From positions 2,852,001 to 2,916,000 of the forward strand of contig NZ_BSNG01000001.1 in the NCBI RefSeq assembly GCF_030159855.1: a stretch of 64,000 bases of DNA, written 5' to 3'. Every line of letters starts with the position of its first letter. Within the stretch, counting starts at the first letter, position 1. This document shows positions 20,812-30,319 of the stretch, piece by piece. Position numbers and translations under genes: made by a program. Source of the stretch: Devosia yakushimensis. GTDB lineage: Bacteria > Pseudomonadota > Alphaproteobacteria > Rhizobiales > Devosiaceae. The notes beneath the pieces are model-generated. The model did not search any database. It was given only the letters and a program-made list of their open reading frames with translations, and was not told the origin of the DNA.

Positions 20812-23790
20812 CTAAAGCCCCAGAGCAGCGCGTTCGCGCAAGGCTTGGGCGTCGCGCAGGGAGACGTCGGGGAAGTCGGGGTCGGAGCCGACTTCGGGCA
20901 GGACTTTCCACGAGCGGGCGCAGCGATTGCCTTCGGCAAGAACGGGGACAACAGCGACGCCGGGGACGTCTTCGAGGCGGAAGCCGTCGGCGGGGCCTTC
21001 GGTGGTCAGTAGCGAGACATCCGAGGTGATGGCGATTTCGGCCAGGTCCTGGCCTTCCAACGCCGTGAGGTAACGCTCATCGGCGATGAAGACTTTTGGG
21101 GCGGCTTCGAGCGAAGAGCCGATGCGCTTTTCGCGGCGCTCGACTTCGAGGGCGCCGGTCACGACGCGGCGGACGGCGCGGATGAGCTGCCATTTATTGG
21201 CGAGATCATCGTCGAGCCATTCGGCCGGGACTTCGGGCAACAAGCGCAGGTGGACCGAGGCGCCCTCCTCCGGGTGCCGCTCAAGCCAGCATTCTTCCAT
21301 GGTGAAGACCAGGATGGGGGCAAGCCAGGCGGTGAGGCAATCGAACAGGTGATTGAGCACGGTGAGCGACGCCTTGCGGCGAACCGAAGAGATCGGGTCG
21401 CAATAGAGCGCGTCCTTGCGGATATCGAAGTAGAAGGCCGACAATTCGATATTCATGAAATTGCCGAGCAGGGTCACGACGCGCCGGAAATCATATTCCT
21501 TGAAGGCGGTGCGAACCTGGACGTCGAGCTGGGCCAGACGATGCAGCATGAGCCGTTCCAGCTCGGGCATATCGGCAAAGTCGACAATGTCACCGGGCTG
21601 GTAATGGGCGAGATTGCCCAAAAGCCAACGCAGCGTGTTGCGCAGCTTGCGGTAGCTATCGACCGTGGTCTGGATGATTTCCTTGCCCAGACGCAGATCT
21701 TCCGAATAGTCGGAGGAGGCGACCCAGAGGCGCAGGATATCGGCGCCATATTGCTTGATGATGTCCTGCGGGGCGACGGTATTGCCCAGCGACTTGCTCA
21801 TCTTGCGGCCTTCGCCATCCATGGTGAAGCCGTGCGTAAGCACGCTGTCATAGGGGGCAAAGCCGTTGGTGGCGCAGCTTTCGAGCAGGGAGGAATGGAA
21901 CCAGCCGCGATGCTGGTCGGAGCCTTCGAGATACATGGAGGCCGGGAATTTCAGATGCGGCCACTTTTGTTTATTGCGCAGCACGAAAGAGTGGGTCGAA
22001 CCGCTGTCGAACCACACATCGAGCACGTCGGTGACCATTTCATAGTCTTCGACGGCATATTGGCTGCCCAGATAGTGCTGGGCCGCATCGGGCTTATACC
22101 AGGCATCGGCACCTTCTTCCTCGAAGGACTGGGCGATGCGGTGATTGACCACCTCATCCCTAAGGATTTCGCCGGTTTCCTTATGCACGAAAACCGTGAT
22201 CGGCACGCCCCAGGCGCGCTGGCGGCTGAGCACCCAATCGGGGCGGTCGGCGATCATCGAGCGCAGGCGGTTCTGTCCCGTCGAAGGATAGAACTTGGTC
22301 TGGTCGATGGCGCGCAGGGCGCGGGCGCGCAGGGTATCCCCGCTCTGCCCGCTGATGTCGCGGTCCATATAGACGAACCATTGCGGGGTATTGCGGAAGA
22401 TCACCGGCTTTTTGGAGCGCCAGGAATGGGGATATTGGTGCTTTACGCGGCCGCGGGCGACCATGGCGTGACGCTCGGCCAAGGCCGTGATGACGCGCTG
22501 GTTGGCATCGCCCTTCTTGCCATTGTCATCGATGACGCGGCCGCCTTCAAAGCCGGGGGCGTCCTTGGTGTAGAAACCGTCATCGGCCACGACATAGGGG
22601 ATGGTGCTATCGATGCCGCGCTCGGCCAAGAGGCGGAATGAATTCATCCAGATCTCAAAGTCGTCGAGACCGTGGCTGGGCGCGGTATGGACGAAGCCCG
22701 TGCCGGTATCGTCGGTGACGTGATCGCCATCGAGCAGGGGCACATCGAAATTGTAGCCGCCGCCAAAGCCGCGCAGCGGATGGGCGCAGGCGGAGATCAT
22801 GCCCGGATCGACATCGTGCAGGCGGGAGAAGCCGGTGACCTTGGCCTTGGTGAAGACTTCACCGGCCAGATTGTCAGCCAGCACATAGCGCTCGCCGGTG
22901 CTGGCCCAATTGCCTTCGGGCGCCTCGGTGACCTCGTAAAGGCCATAGCGGACCTTGCTGGAATAGCTGATGGCGCGGTTGGCCGGGATGGTCCAGGGGG
23001 TGGTCGTCCAGATGACGACAGAGGCCCCTTCGAGGCCACGGATAGCATCGGCGCTGGTGGCAAAACCGGCTTCGGCCTTGGTGTCGACAGTGGCGGAGGC
23101 GCCCAGAACCGGGAATTTCACCCAGATGGCGTCGCTCTCATAGTCCTGGTATTCGATTTCGGCTTCGGCCAAAGCGGTGCGCTCGACGACCGACCACATG
23201 ACGGGCTTACTGCCGCGATAGAGCTGGCCCGACATCGAGACCTTCATCAGCTCGCGGGCGATCTGGGCTTCGGCATCAAAGCTCATGGTGAGATAGGGCA
23301 CATCCCACTCGCCCAGCACGCCAAGGCGCTTGAATTCCTCGCGCTGGATATCGACCCATTGCTCGGCAAAGGTGCGGCATTCCTGGCGGAATTCGATGAT
23401 CGGAACGTCGTTCTTGTCCTTGCCCTTGGCGCGGTACTGCTCTTCGATCTTCCATTCGATGGGCAGGCCGTGGCAGTCCCAGCCGGGAACATAGGCAGCG
23501 TTGTTGCCCAGGAATTGCTGGGACCGGCTGATCATGTCTTTCAGCGTCTTATTGAGCGCGTGGCCGATATGGATATTGCCATTGGCGTATGGGGGGCCGT
23601 CATGCAGGGTGAAGAGCGGCCGGTCGGCGGCCTGCTCGCGCTGCAGCTTGTAAATGTCCATGTCCGCCCAGCGCTTGAGCCAGATGGGCTCGCGCTCGGG
23701 CAGGCCCGCGCGCATGGGGAAAGCGGTTTCCGGGAGGAAGAGCGTCGACGAATAGTCGGTTTCGGTGGCGCCCGCAGCGGTATCGGTCAT
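20812..23790 (-). CDS. ileS: Isoleucine-tRNA ligase
   Basis: Class I aminoacyl-tRNA synthetase charging tRNA-Ile. 992 residues, close to the usual alphaproteobacterial length. HIGH at 74-77 (GNIHIGHALNK), the editing-domain region with GTGFVHTAPSHG, KMSKS near 663-667 (GRKMSKSLGN) and an anticodon-binding C-terminal region including YFDIRKDALYCD. The C-terminus lacks an obvious four-Cys zinc knuckle, consistent with many alphaproteobacterial forms. No T-box is seen upstream. Confidence 0.97.
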   Translation of the reverse strand: MTDTAAGATETDYSSTLFLPETAFPMRAGLPEREPIWLKRWADMDIYKLQREQAADRPLFTLHDGPPYANGNIHIGHALNKTLKDMISRSQQFLGNNAAYVPGWDCHGLPIEWKIEEQYRAKGKDKNDVPIIEFRQECRTFAEQWVDIQREEFKRLGVLGEWDVPYLTMSFDAEAQIARELMKVSMSGQLYRGSKPVMWSVVERTALAEAEIEYQDYESDAIWVKFPVLGASATVDTKAEAGFATSADAIRGLEGASVVIWTTTPWTIPANRAISYSSKVRYGLYEVTEAPEGNWASTGERYVLADNLAGEVFTKAKVTGFSRLHDVDPGMISACAHPLRGFGGGYNFDVPLLDGDHVTDDTGTGFVHTAPSHGLDDFEIWMNSFRLLAERGIDSTIPYVVADDGFYTKDAPGFEGGRVIDDNGKKGDANQRVITALAERHAMVARGRVKHQYPHSWRSKKPVIFRNTPQWFVYMDRDISGQSGDTLRARALRAIDQTKFYPSTGQNRLRSMIADRPDWVLSRQRAWGVPITVFVHKETGEILRDEVVNHRIAQSFEEEGADAWYKPDAAQHYLGSQYAVEDYEMVTDVLDVWFDSGSTHSFVLRNKQKWPHLKFPASMYLEGSDQHRGWFHSSLLESCATNGFAPYDSVLTHGFTMDGEGRKMSKSLGNTVAPQDIIKQYGADILRLWVASSDYSEDLRLGKEIIQTTVDSYRKLRNTLRWLLGNLAHYQPGDIVDFADMPELERLMLHRLAQLDVQVRTAFKEYDFRRVVTLLGNFMNIELSAFYFDIRKDALYCDPISSVRRKASLTVLNHLFDCLTAWLAPILVFTMEECWLERHPEEGASVHLRLLPEVPAEWLDDDLANKWQLIRAVRRVVTGALEVERREKRIGSSLEAAPKVFIADERYLTALEGQDLAEIAITSDVSLLTTEGPADGFRLEDVPGVAVVPVLAEGNRCARSWKVLPEVGSDPDFPDVSLRDAQALRERAALGL

Positions 23791-23904
23791 GGGGTAAGCA
23801 ATCGCATGGGAAGAATTGGGCGCCTTTTAGCAAGGCGTGGGCGATGGGGCAAAGGATGATTTTGGGGGGCTGGTGGGGCCCCGGTGCGGGTTGGGGGATT
23901 GGAG

Positions 23905-24020
23905 TACCCCCTCCTAGCCTCCCCCTGATAGGGGGAGGGATGGCTCCACTCTTTGAACTGGATCGAGTTTTAGCCAGCAGACGGTCTCTCCCCCTATCAG
24001 GGGGAGGCTAGGAGGGGGTA
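23905..24020. repeat. 116-bp two-hairpin palindromic element
   Basis: Same length and ends as 12951-13066 (TACCCCCTCC to GGAGGGGGTA), with hairpin cores CCCCCTGATAGGGGG and CCCCCTATCAGGGGG. It lies between ribF and ileS, both minus strand, and ends five bases before the ribF stop. Confidence 0.9.
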
Positions 24021-24025
24021 TCCGC

Positions 24026-25003
24026 TTAGCCCCCGACAAACCCCAGCCGCGCATCGAGCGGACTAATCGGTTTGCCTTCGGCAATGAGAGCGCGGGCCTT
24101 GCGGCTGTCGCGGTCCATGGCGGCGATCAGTTCGTCGAGGCCGGAGAAGACTTCCTGGCCGCGGATGTGGCAGAGCAGAGCCACCGAAATGGTCTGGTCA
24201 TAGATGTCGCCGGAAAAATCGAAGAGGTGGGTTTCGAAGGGCGGGCGCTGGTTATCGAACATGGGCTTGCCGAAGGCGGCGACGCCGTCGAGCAGGCGGT
24301 CGCCCAGGCGGGCGCGCACGGCATAGACGCCCTGGGCGAGCCCGAAGCCGGTGGGGGTGGCCATATTGGCGGTGGGATAGCCCAGCTCGCGGCCGCGCTG
24401 GTCGCCCTTTTCGACGACGCCTTCGAAGAACCAGTGATAGCCGAGCAGGCGATTGGCGGCGGTGACGGCGCCTTCGGAGAGAGCAGCGCGGATCCGGGAA
24501 GATGAGATCGGTTCGTCGCCCTCATCCATCAGGCCCAGGGTTTCGACGGCAAAGCCCAGCCGGTCGCCTTCCGCCTTGAGGAAGGTGGGCGTGCCGCGGC
24601 GCTGGCGGCCGAAATGGAAATCGGTGCCGACGATGACGCCGGTTACGGCCAACGCATCGACGAGGAAGCGTGAGACGAAATCTTCCGCCTCGATCTGGGA
24701 GAAGGCGCGGTCGAAATTGGCGATGATGATGGCATCGAGCCCCAGAGCCTGGGCCAGGCGCGCCTTGGCGTCGCCCTGGGTCAGCCGGAACATGAAGGGG
24801 GCGGGGGCGAAGACATCGCGTGGATGCGGCTCGAAGGTGAGCACAACGGCGGGAACGCCGGCTTCGGCAGCGCGGGTCTTGAGCGCTTCGAGCACGGATT
24901 GATGGCCGCGATGGAAACCGTCGAAATTGCCGATGGCGACATAGGCGCCGCGCAGCGAGGCCGGGATGGCGGAGAGATCCGAAAGGCGAAGAAAATCGGT
25001 CAC
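24026..25003 (-). CDS. ribF: Bifunctional riboflavin kinase/FAD synthetase
   Basis: Makes FMN from riboflavin and then FAD. 325 residues: N-terminal nucleotidyltransferase domain with IGNFDGFHRGHQ, FEPHPRD and the ISSSRIR motif, then the flavokinase domain with GRELGYPTANM and VYAVRARLG. It starts 5 bases after the upstream HAD gene, so the two are co-transcribed. Confidence 0.96.
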   Translation of the reverse strand: MTDFLRLSDLSAIPASLRGAYVAIGNFDGFHRGHQSVLEALKTRAAEAGVPAVVLTFEPHPRDVFAPAPFMFRLTQGDAKARLAQALGLDAIIIANFDRAFSQIEAEDFVSRFLVDALAVTGVIVGTDFHFGRQRRGTPTFLKAEGDRLGFAVETLGLMDEGDEPISSSRIRAALSEGAVTAANRLLGYHWFFEGVVEKGDQRGRELGYPTANMATPTGFGLAQGVYAVRARLGDRLLDGVAAFGKPMFDNQRPPFETHLFDFSGDIYDQTISVALLCHIRGQEVFSGLDELIAAMDRDSRKARALIAEGKPISPLDARLGFVGG

Positions 25004-25008
25004 GGTGG

Positions 25009-25875
25009 CTACCAGGCGAGGCGGGGCAGGAAGCCGGCCATGCGGGCGCGGCTGGGGGCGACGAGATCGGCAATGGCCTGCGGATCGGGCTTGCCAAAGG
25101 CGTCGAGTTCGGCGGCGTGGATGGAGCCGGTGATGAAGAGCAGGTCGAGCCCGAACTGGGCGGCGCCGGTGGCGTCGGTGCGCACGCTATCGCCAATGGC
25201 GAGGACGCGCGACTTGTCGAGCTTGCGCCCGGCGGCGACTTCGGCGAGGCGGAAGGCTTCCTCGTAAATGGGCTGATAGGGCTTGCCGGCCATGAGCACC
25301 ATGCCGCCCATGGCCGCGTAAAGATCGCCCAGAGCGCCGCCGCAATAGATGATCTTGTCGCCATGCTCGACCACGCGGTCGGGATTGGCGCAGATCATGG
25401 GCAGCTTGCGGGCGAGCCAGAGCTTGGCGCGTTCGCGATACATTTCGGGGGTGTCGTCATCGGTGTCGAGATCGGTGACGATGACGGCCTCGGCTTCCTC
25501 GGGGCCGGTGCGGCGGACGTTGAGCCCTTCATAGAGCGCGTCGTCCTCGGTGGCCGGGCCGACATGGTGGATGGCGCGGCCGGAATATTTGGCGATCATG
25601 GTGCGGGTGGCATCGCCCGAGGAGACGATGGCGTCATAGGCGTCGCGGACCACGCCGAGCCGGTCGAGCATGTCGACGATGGGTGGGGATGGGCGCGGCG
25701 CATTGGTGATGAACACCACCTTGCCCCCTGCCCTGCGGTACTCGACCAATGCCTCGACGGCGCTGGGGAAAGCGGCGACCCCGTTATGCACCACGCCCCA
25801 GACATCGCTGAGCACGGCATCGTAACGGCCCGCCAGATCGGAAAGGCCGGCAATGTTGGGAATGGGCTGGGTCAT
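25009..25875 (-). CDS. HAD-superfamily hydrolase (NagD-like, TIGR01459 type)
   Basis: A predicted phosphatase of the HAD IIA class. 288 residues with motif I LSDVWGVVHNG (nucleophile Asp about 24), motif II FITNAPRPS, a cap domain, and late motif III/IV ALGDLYAAMGG and LAIGDSVRTDATGA. The unusual DVWGVVHNG form marks the alphaproteobacterial TIGR01459 group that often sits beside ribF, suggesting a role in flavin nucleotide metabolism (inference). ATG 25875 is chosen over 25935 because conservation begins there. Confidence 0.88.
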   Translation of the reverse strand: MTQPIPNIAGLSDLAGRYDAVLSDVWGVVHNGVAAFPSAVEALVEYRRAGGKVVFITNAPRPSPPIVDMLDRLGVVRDAYDAIVSSGDATRTMIAKYSGRAIHHVGPATEDDALYEGLNVRRTGPEEAEAVIVTDLDTDDDTPEMYRERAKLWLARKLPMICANPDRVVEHGDKIIYCGGALGDLYAAMGGMVLMAGKPYQPIYEEAFRLAEVAAGRKLDKSRVLAIGDSVRTDATGAAQFGLDLLFITGSIHAAELDAFGKPDPQAIADLVAPSRARMAGFLPRLAW

Positions 25876-25996
25876 GGCTGGGGTCCGGGGCGGTGGAAGG
25901 CACGTCCTATGTGGCAGCTTGGGTGGCAGGATCAAGCGAAAAGCGGCGCGGGGCCGGTTTGCGGTGGATGCAGACTGGCGGGACCGAACGCCACGC

Positions 25997-26025
25997 CCTC
26001 GTCCTTCGACACGCTCAGGATGAGG
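25997..26025. repeat. Short palindromic repeat
   Basis: CCTCGTCCTTCGAC followed by ACGCTCAGGATGAGG forms a hairpin with one mismatch. This resembles a short interspersed palindrome widely seen in alphaproteobacterial genomes. It lies between the EAL gene and the HAD gene. Confidence 0.6.
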
Positions 26026-26049
26026 TCTACCGGGAAACCGCAGCCGGGA

Positions 26050-27279
26050 TTAAACCTCGGCCCGCTGGCGGGTGACCTGGCGGAGGGGTTCGGCCATGAG
26101 ATCGGGGCGGATGGGGCCGGGGCCGGCAATATAGGGGCCCTGGACCAGGGTGATGCCAGTATCGAGCAGCTCGACGATCTGGCTTTCCCCGGCAATGCCC
26201 ATGGCCAGAAGCGCGATCTCGAAACGGGCGAGATAATTGGCGATATCGGCGGGGTGGTAATCGGTGAAATCTTCAGGCCGCTCGATGAAACGGGCGGCAT
26301 CGATGCGCAGCGTGCGCACACCCTGCGCGGCCAGCTCGGCAAGATCGACGCGCAGGGACGCAATGCCGGTCAGCGAGAAGCCGGCGCCCTTTTTGGCGAT
26401 GGCATCGGCAATGGCGCGCTCGCCGGTGGTGAGGGAGAGCCACTGGCCTTCGGGGAAGCGGAAGGTGAGCAGCGCGGCAATGGCCCGATTGGCTTCGAGC
26501 GTGGCCATGAGCTGGGCCGAGGCATCGGAATCGCCCAAGGTGGCCCGCGACAGGGGCACATAGAGCTTGACGGGCTGGCCGCCGGTGCGGGCGCGGCGGG
26601 CAATGGTCACGGCTTCGACCAGGCCAATGGCCTCGATATGGATCAGCACATCCTCGCCGCCCTGGCGGGGCAGGAAATCGGCGCTGTCGGCCAGATCGCC
26701 ATCGTCCAGCATGAGGCGAGGCACCAGATCATAACCCTGGGGGCGGCGCTGGGGCAAAGTCACCACGGGCTGGACATGATAGATGAGCCGGTTTTCGGCC
26801 ACCGAACGACGCAGCGTTTCGAGCGGAATGACCGGCTCGGGCTCGCGGATAGCCGGCGCCAGGGGTGCGGTGCCGATAGGGCGGTCACGGTGGGTGGGCG
26901 CGACACGGGCGGCGCGTTCCTCGATTTCGGACACGGCTTCGGCGACCTGGCGGATGACCGTGCCCAAAACGGAAATATCGGCCTCGACGCCTTCAAGGCG
27001 CCCGCCGGCATCGATATCGGTCAAGGCGTTGATGCGCTGTCCGAGCACGGCGCCGGCCTGGGCATCGGTGGCCAGCAGGCGCGAAAGATCCTCGATGGCC
27101 TTTTCGAGCCGGGCCTCCGCACGCTGGCGCAGGGCGCGCTCCAGCAGGACCACGCAGACGCAGCCGAAAACCACGGCGGCGAGAATGGCTTCGGCCGGAG
27201 TGAAAGTCAGACCGAAATAGGCGATGGCGCCGACGCCAATCGCTGCAAGCCCGATGAATATATAGACCAGTGCCTGCAC
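26050..27279 (-). CDS. Membrane protein with degenerate EAL domain
   Basis: 409 residues: two N-terminal TM segments (about 4-22 and 28-47), a coiled region (about 50-125) and a C-terminal EAL-like fold (about 165-400). The domain start YHVQPVV and end LLDTGITLVQGPYIAGP are recognisable. The EAL signature is replaced by DLVPRL, the DDFG metal motif by a FSLTGIAS segment, and the KxD position is LRID. Catalytic residues for c-di-GMP hydrolysis are therefore missing, and a binding or scaffold role is more likely. Confidence 0.85.
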   Translation of the reverse strand: MQALVYIFIGLAAIGVGAIAYFGLTFTPAEAILAAVVFGCVCVVLLERALRQRAEARLEKAIEDLSRLLATDAQAGAVLGQRINALTDIDAGGRLEGVEADISVLGTVIRQVAEAVSEIEERAARVAPTHRDRPIGTAPLAPAIREPEPVIPLETLRRSVAENRLIYHVQPVVTLPQRRPQGYDLVPRLMLDDGDLADSADFLPRQGGEDVLIHIEAIGLVEAVTIARRARTGGQPVKLYVPLSRATLGDSDASAQLMATLEANRAIAALLTFRFPEGQWLSLTTGERAIADAIAKKGAGFSLTGIASLRVDLAELAAQGVRTLRIDAARFIERPEDFTDYHPADIANYLARFEIALLAMGIAGESQIVELLDTGITLVQGPYIAGPGPIRPDLMAEPLRQVTRQRAEV

Positions 27280-27383
27280 GGGCGGACCTGCCCCCCTTCC
27301 ACGCGCCGGGATTCGGCTTCTTCTTCTAGCATCGCCCTCCCCGGTGCAAAAGCGGCGTGGCAGGGTTTTGCAGGGGTGTGGTG

Positions 27384-28592
27384 CTAGGTCACCAGCAAAT
27401 GCCAGGAACGGGAGAAGTAGCGGCGGAAGAGGTGGAGCTGGGCGGCGCCGGTGGCCGCGGCCGAGCTGGCCTGCAGGCCCGCCTCGACACGGGGCATGGG
27501 CCGCACCAGGGTCGGGAACCGGCCGAGGTGGTGGGTGGTGCGTTCGAGCAGGCGGGCCAGAATGGCGCGGGGAATGACCCCATCGATGACGGCGCGCTCG
27601 ATATCAATCATGGCGCGGGTGCTGAGTACAGCGGTGGCCAGCGCCCGGCCGGCCTCATCGAGCCAGGCGGAAGCCACCGGCTCGAGCGCATCCCAATCCC
27701 AATCCTGCGGGAAACCCGGCGGACGACTCATGCCGGCGGCCCTGAGGCGGTGATCGAGCGCGTTCAGCGAAGCGACCATATGTACATAGGTGGGCGCGCC
27801 ATCGGGACCCGCGACCACGATGCTGCCCAGATCGGCGGCATTGCCGGAGGGGTCTTCCCAGAGGGAGCCGTTGACCACGATGCCGGCGCCGACAAAGGTG
27901 CCGACATGCAGATAGGCGAAGATGCTGGGGCGCGGCGCGGGCTGCGCCAGGATTTCGGCCCAGCCGGCGGCGCTGCCGTCATTGAACCATTGCGCGGGAA
28001 GCCCCGTGGCGGCGGCGACGCGGCCGGCAATGTCGATGTCGCGCCACAGCTCGACCTGCTCAGGAGGCGCGCCGATGCGCATTATGCTGCCATGAATGAA
28101 GGTCGGCGCGGCGACGCCGATGCCCACCAGCCGGCCGCAATCCTCGGGCGCCATGCCGGACCGCAGGGTCTGCACATCGGCGGCGACATCGGCAAAGACG
28201 GTATTGGCATCGGGATATTCGTAGCTGGCGCGCAGCGTGGCAAGGGTGCGCCCGGCCAGATCGTAAAGCAGGACTTCGCGGTGGCGCCAGCCGATCTCGA
28301 CGCCGATGCAATAGGCGCCGCGCGGATTGATGAAGAGCGGAGTGGCCGGCTGGCCACGCCGACCGCGCAGCACTTCGCCCCGCATGATCATGGAGCGAGC
28401 CTCCAGATCGGAGACGATGCGCGAGGTGGTTTGGGGCCCGAGGCCCGTGCGCCGGGCCAGATCGGCATTGGAAAGACCGGGGGAAATGGCGACCAGCGTC
28501 AGCACTGCCCGCTCATTGGCAATGCGCACCCCGGCCTGGGCTACGCCCCGGCCAATGGGCTCAAACATATCAATGGGGGATTGGTCTTCCAT
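27384..28592 (-). CDS. ROK-family transcriptional regulator
   Basis: 402 residues: an N-terminal winged helix (LSNADLARRTGLGPQTTSRIVSDL split over about 40-62) and a C-terminal ROK sugar-kinase-like domain with IGVEIGWRHRE, VGIGVAAP, LHVGTFVGAGIVVNG and NAADLGSIVV. The usual ROK zinc Cys cluster is not evident, and its DNA-binding role is inferred. ATG 28592 is used; a GTG at 28598 is equally possible. Divergent from the sigma-54 activator. The sugar ligand is unknown. Confidence 0.87.
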   Translation of the reverse strand: MEDQSPIDMFEPIGRGVAQAGVRIANERAVLTLVAISPGLSNADLARRTGLGPQTTSRIVSDLEARSMIMRGEVLRGRRGQPATPLFINPRGAYCIGVEIGWRHREVLLYDLAGRTLATLRASYEYPDANTVFADVAADVQTLRSGMAPEDCGRLVGIGVAAPTFIHGSIMRIGAPPEQVELWRDIDIAGRVAAATGLPAQWFNDGSAAGWAEILAQPAPRPSIFAYLHVGTFVGAGIVVNGSLWEDPSGNAADLGSIVVAGPDGAPTYVHMVASLNALDHRLRAAGMSRPPGFPQDWDWDALEPVASAWLDEAGRALATAVLSTRAMIDIERAVIDGVIPRAILARLLERTTHHLGRFPTLVRPMPRVEAGLQASSAAATGAAQLHLFRRYFSRSWHLLVT

Positions 28593-28755
28593 AACCACGA
28601 CTTAATCGTGTGCGCGGCGGCCGATCAAGCACCGAAACACCGGCCGGTGCATACGGTTTATTTACCCTGTTGGCGAACAATCGGGGTAACACCGGAAACC
28701 CCGCCATGGCGGCGGGGCAAGCCGGGCGGATTTGACTTTGACAAGGACGGGCCGC

Positions 28756-30186
28756 ATGGCGATGCACACTCGAAGCGACAGCATGTCGCAGGGCCGTCTG
28801 CTGCTGGTCGAGCAGGATGGCCTTGCCGCGCAGCTTGTTGCCGAGGGCCTGGCGCAGAATCTGGTCACCGCCCCGCGAATCACCTTGACCACGACCGGAA
28901 GACAGGCCGCCGACGCGCTGCGCGAAGGGCGCTTCGATATCGTACTGGCAGATCTGTCGAGCCTGGGCGACCTGGATGATCGCGGCGAGGAAGCCGTGGC
29001 GCGGCTGACCCGGCTGGCCAATGGCGCATTGGTGCTGGCACTGTCGGATGGCGGCTCGGTTTCGGCGGCGGTGGGCGCGATGCGTGCAGGCGCCCACGAC
29101 TATATGGCCAAGCCCATTACCGGGCCGGCGCTGGCGGCCAAGATCGGCGAATTGGCCGAGCGGCACGGCAAGGGACGGACGCTGAGCCTTGAGGCCCATA
29201 GCGGGGGCCGGATGGCCGATTATGCCGGATTCATCGGCGCATCGAGCGCCATGCAGTTTGTTTATGAGCAGATCGGGCGGATCGCGACCTCATCGGCTCC
29301 GGTCTTCATCACCGGGGAAAGCGGCACGGGCAAGGATGTGTGCGCCGAGGCGCTGCATGCTCAGGGCTCGCGCGCGGGCAAGCGCATGGTCGCCATCAAT
29401 TGCGCGGCTATTCCGCGCGACCTGATGGAAAGCGAATTATTCGGGGTGGCGCGGGGCGCCTTTACCGGCGCGCATGAAGACCGCAAGGGAGCGGCCGAGC
29501 TCGCCGATGGCGGCACGCTTTTCCTCGACGAGATCGGGGAAATGGACCTGTCGCTGCAAAGCAAGTTGCTGCGGTTCCTGCAGACCGGGACATTGAGCCG
29601 GGTGGGCGAATCGAGCGTGCGACGGGTGGATGTGCGGGTGATCTGCGCCACCAACCGCAACCCGATGCAGCTGATTTCGGAAAAGAAATTCCGCGAAGAC
29701 CTGTTCTACCGGCTGCATGTGCTGCCCATTCACCTGCCGCCGCTGCGGCAGCGGCCCACCGATATCCTGGTATTGGCCCGGCATTTCCTCGAACGCTATG
29801 GAAGGGAAGAGCACAAGGGCTTTACCGGCTTTTCGGGCGAAGCGGGCGCGGTGCTGGCGGCGGCGGAATGGAAGGGCAATGTGCGGCAGCTGCAAAACCT
29901 GGTGCGGCGGCTGGTGGTGATGTTCGACGGCGGAGAAATCAACGCCCAGATGCTGGCGGCGGCCGATGTGGAATCGCGCGGCACCATGGCGGTGGCGACG
30001 CCTGTGCCGGGGCGGCGGCCGGCGATTTTGCCGATGTGGCAGCAGGAACAGCGCATTATCGAGGATGCCATTGCCAGCTTTGGCGGCAATGTCTCGCTGG
30101 CCGCGGCCGCGCTGGAAATCAGCCCATCGACCATCTATCGCAAGCGGCAGGGCTGGGCGGAGATGGGTGTGGCTGGGGCGGCTTAG
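28756..30186 (+). CDS. Sigma-54-dependent response regulator
   Basis: NtrC-class activator, 476 residues. Receiver domain (about 12-135) with Asp66 in VLADLSS and Lys119 in MAKPI, though the usual acidic pair is VEQD. AAA+ domain with Walker A GESGTGKD (187-194), the sigma-54 contact loop GAFTGA (234-239) and Walker B TLFLDEIGE; Fis-type HTH at the C-terminus (ALEISPSTIYRKRQ). The intact GAFTGA means it can activate sigma-54 promoters. No histidine kinase is adjacent. ATG 28756 follows AAGGACGGGCCGC. Confidence 0.92.
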   Translation: MAMHTRSDSMSQGRLLLVEQDGLAAQLVAEGLAQNLVTAPRITLTTTGRQAADALREGRFDIVLADLSSLGDLDDRGEEAVARLTRLANGALVLALSDGGSVSAAVGAMRAGAHDYMAKPITGPALAAKIGELAERHGKGRTLSLEAHSGGRMADYAGFIGASSAMQFVYEQIGRIATSSAPVFITGESGTGKDVCAEALHAQGSRAGKRMVAINCAAIPRDLMESELFGVARGAFTGAHEDRKGAAELADGGTLFLDEIGEMDLSLQSKLLRFLQTGTLSRVGESSVRRVDVRVICATNRNPMQLISEKKFREDLFYRLHVLPIHLPPLRQRPTDILVLARHFLERYGREEHKGFTGFSGEAGAVLAAAEWKGNVRQLQNLVRRLVVMFDGGEINAQMLAAADVESRGTMAVATPVPGRRPAILPMWQQEQRIIEDAIASFGGNVSLAAAALEISPSTIYRKRQGWAEMGVAGAA

Positions 30187-30208
30187 GGGCTTGGTTGTGA
30201 GATCGGAG

Positions 30209-30304
30209 TACCCCCTCCTAGCCTCCCCCTGATAGGGGGAGGGATCTCTCCACTCTTAAGGCTGGATCGAGTTCAAACCACAAGATGGTCCCTAGGTGGG
30301 GGTA
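30209..30304. repeat. 116-bp palindromic element with its right hairpin deleted
   Basis: The left arm and middle match the elements at 12951 and 23905. The right arm reads GGTCCCTAGGTGGGGGTA, missing about 20 bases of the CCCCCTATCAGGGGG hairpin. It lies between the sigma-54 regulator and the convergent EamA gene. Confidence 0.82.
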
Positions 30305-30319
30305 CCAGGAGCTCCGATC

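Noticed and set aside
25117..27387. A 756-codon plus-strand open frame
   Set aside because: It lies opposite the HAD and EAL genes and reflects the high GC and codon bias of the real minus-strand genes; the product has no recognisable domain.
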